This document shows positions 63,860-64,000 of a stretch of 64,000 bases of DNA, piece after piece. Below the pieces are notes generated by a model. It saw nothing but the letters and a program-made list of their open reading frames with translations. It ran no database searches and was not told the origin of the DNA. The first letter of the stretch is position 1; the number at the start of each line of letters is the position of its first letter. The position numbers and the translations under genes are program-made. The DNA is from Bacteroidetes bacterium ADurb.Bin145 (lineage in GTDB: Bacteria; Bacteroidota; Bacteroidia; Bacteroidales; VadinHA17), in NCBI GenBank assembly GCA_002070505.1, contig MWDJ01000004.1:1-64000 (forward strand), read 5' to 3'.

Positions 63860-64000
63860 TTATATGCCTGTTAAAAGATATAGTACGGATTCATCATATG
63901 TGTTTCCCATTCCAAGGAATGAGTTAAAGGAGATTGAACCTTCTGAAAGAAATATTGACAACAGCAATATTACAATAGCTGCAACACCCGTTAAAGCTAT
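63860..64000 (-). CDS. C-terminal fragment of a membrane protein (cut by window edge)
   Basis: Last 46 residues of a minus-strand ORF entering from beyond 64000. They contain one transmembrane helix (GVAAIVILLLSIFLSEGS) and end in YDESVLYLLTGI. Too short for naming. It is immediately upstream of the Spy-like gene and probably in the same operon. Confidence 0.6.
   Translation of the reverse strand: MALTGVAAIVILLLSIFLSEGSISFNSFLGMGNTYDESVLYLLTGI

Overview
The window looks like a chromosomal segment of a Bacteroidota bacterium, probably of the Bacteroidales/Marinilabiliales type. The reasons are TAnnTTTG-type -7 promoter boxes, A-rich start regions without strong Shine-Dalgarno sequences, a type IX secretion 'type B' C-terminal domain, an ECF sigma factor overlapping an anti-sigma gene with a TonB-like domain, and many secreted lipoproteins, peptidases and glycosidases. 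A trimeric NADH-linked [FeFe]-hydrogenase suggests an anaerobic or facultatively fermentative lifestyle. No rRNA, tRNA, CRISPR array, transposase or phage gene was seen.

Layout. 0-4.2 kb: GH39-like glycosidase, orphan TAXI-type binding protein, Tat-exported Gfo/Idh/MocA oxidoreductase. 4.2-10.9 kb: small membrane proteins, a single-HKD PLD protein, a truncated DUF3795 protein, an Fpg-like glycosylase, a thioredoxin-fold protein, a B3-like metallo-beta-lactamase-fold lipoprotein and a lipocalin. 10.9-17.3 kb: GH106-like protein, SMP-30 lactonase, AhpD-like protein, M48 protease with DUF4180. 17.3-25 kb (mostly minus strand): LtaS-like sulfatase-fold protein, YIP1 protein, arginine decarboxylase SpeA, M14 peptidase. 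25-32.2 kb: cold-shock gene, a 35-codon lysine-rich ORF, then gltBD preceded by a leader ORF and terminator. 32.2-35.8 kb: vWA protein divergent from the sigma/anti-sigma-TonB pair. 35.9-42 kb: two glycosidase-type proteins and an M24 aminopeptidase. 42-49 kb: split pnt transhydrogenase operon, DPP-IV-like and M28 peptidases. 49.2-53.9 kb: hydrogenase operon with two Rex-like operators and a terminator. 54-64 kb: T9SS-sorted repeat protein, YgiQ radical SAM protein, patatin/POTRA/barrel protein, TPR protein, Spy-like membrane protein and a cut-off membrane gene.

How the genes fit together. The physiological core is redox and nitrogen balance: the hydrogenase reoxidises NADH, the transhydrogenase links NADH and NADPH, and GltBD consumes reducing power to assimilate nitrogen. 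The rest is mainly degradation of polysaccharides and peptides at the cell envelope.

Most notable non-coding signals: (i) a candidate ribosome-mediated attenuator in front of gltB, whose leader-ORF stop codon lies in the antiterminator arm; (ii) tandem Rex-like operators before the hydrogenase operon, one with a perfect TGTTAA-N4-TTAACA core; (iii) intergenic repeat modules of period 7, 8 and 9 plus a palindromic 'CTGCGGGAAA' module, recurring together in several gaps; (iv) an unlisted lysine-rich microprotein gene with its own -7 box and terminator.
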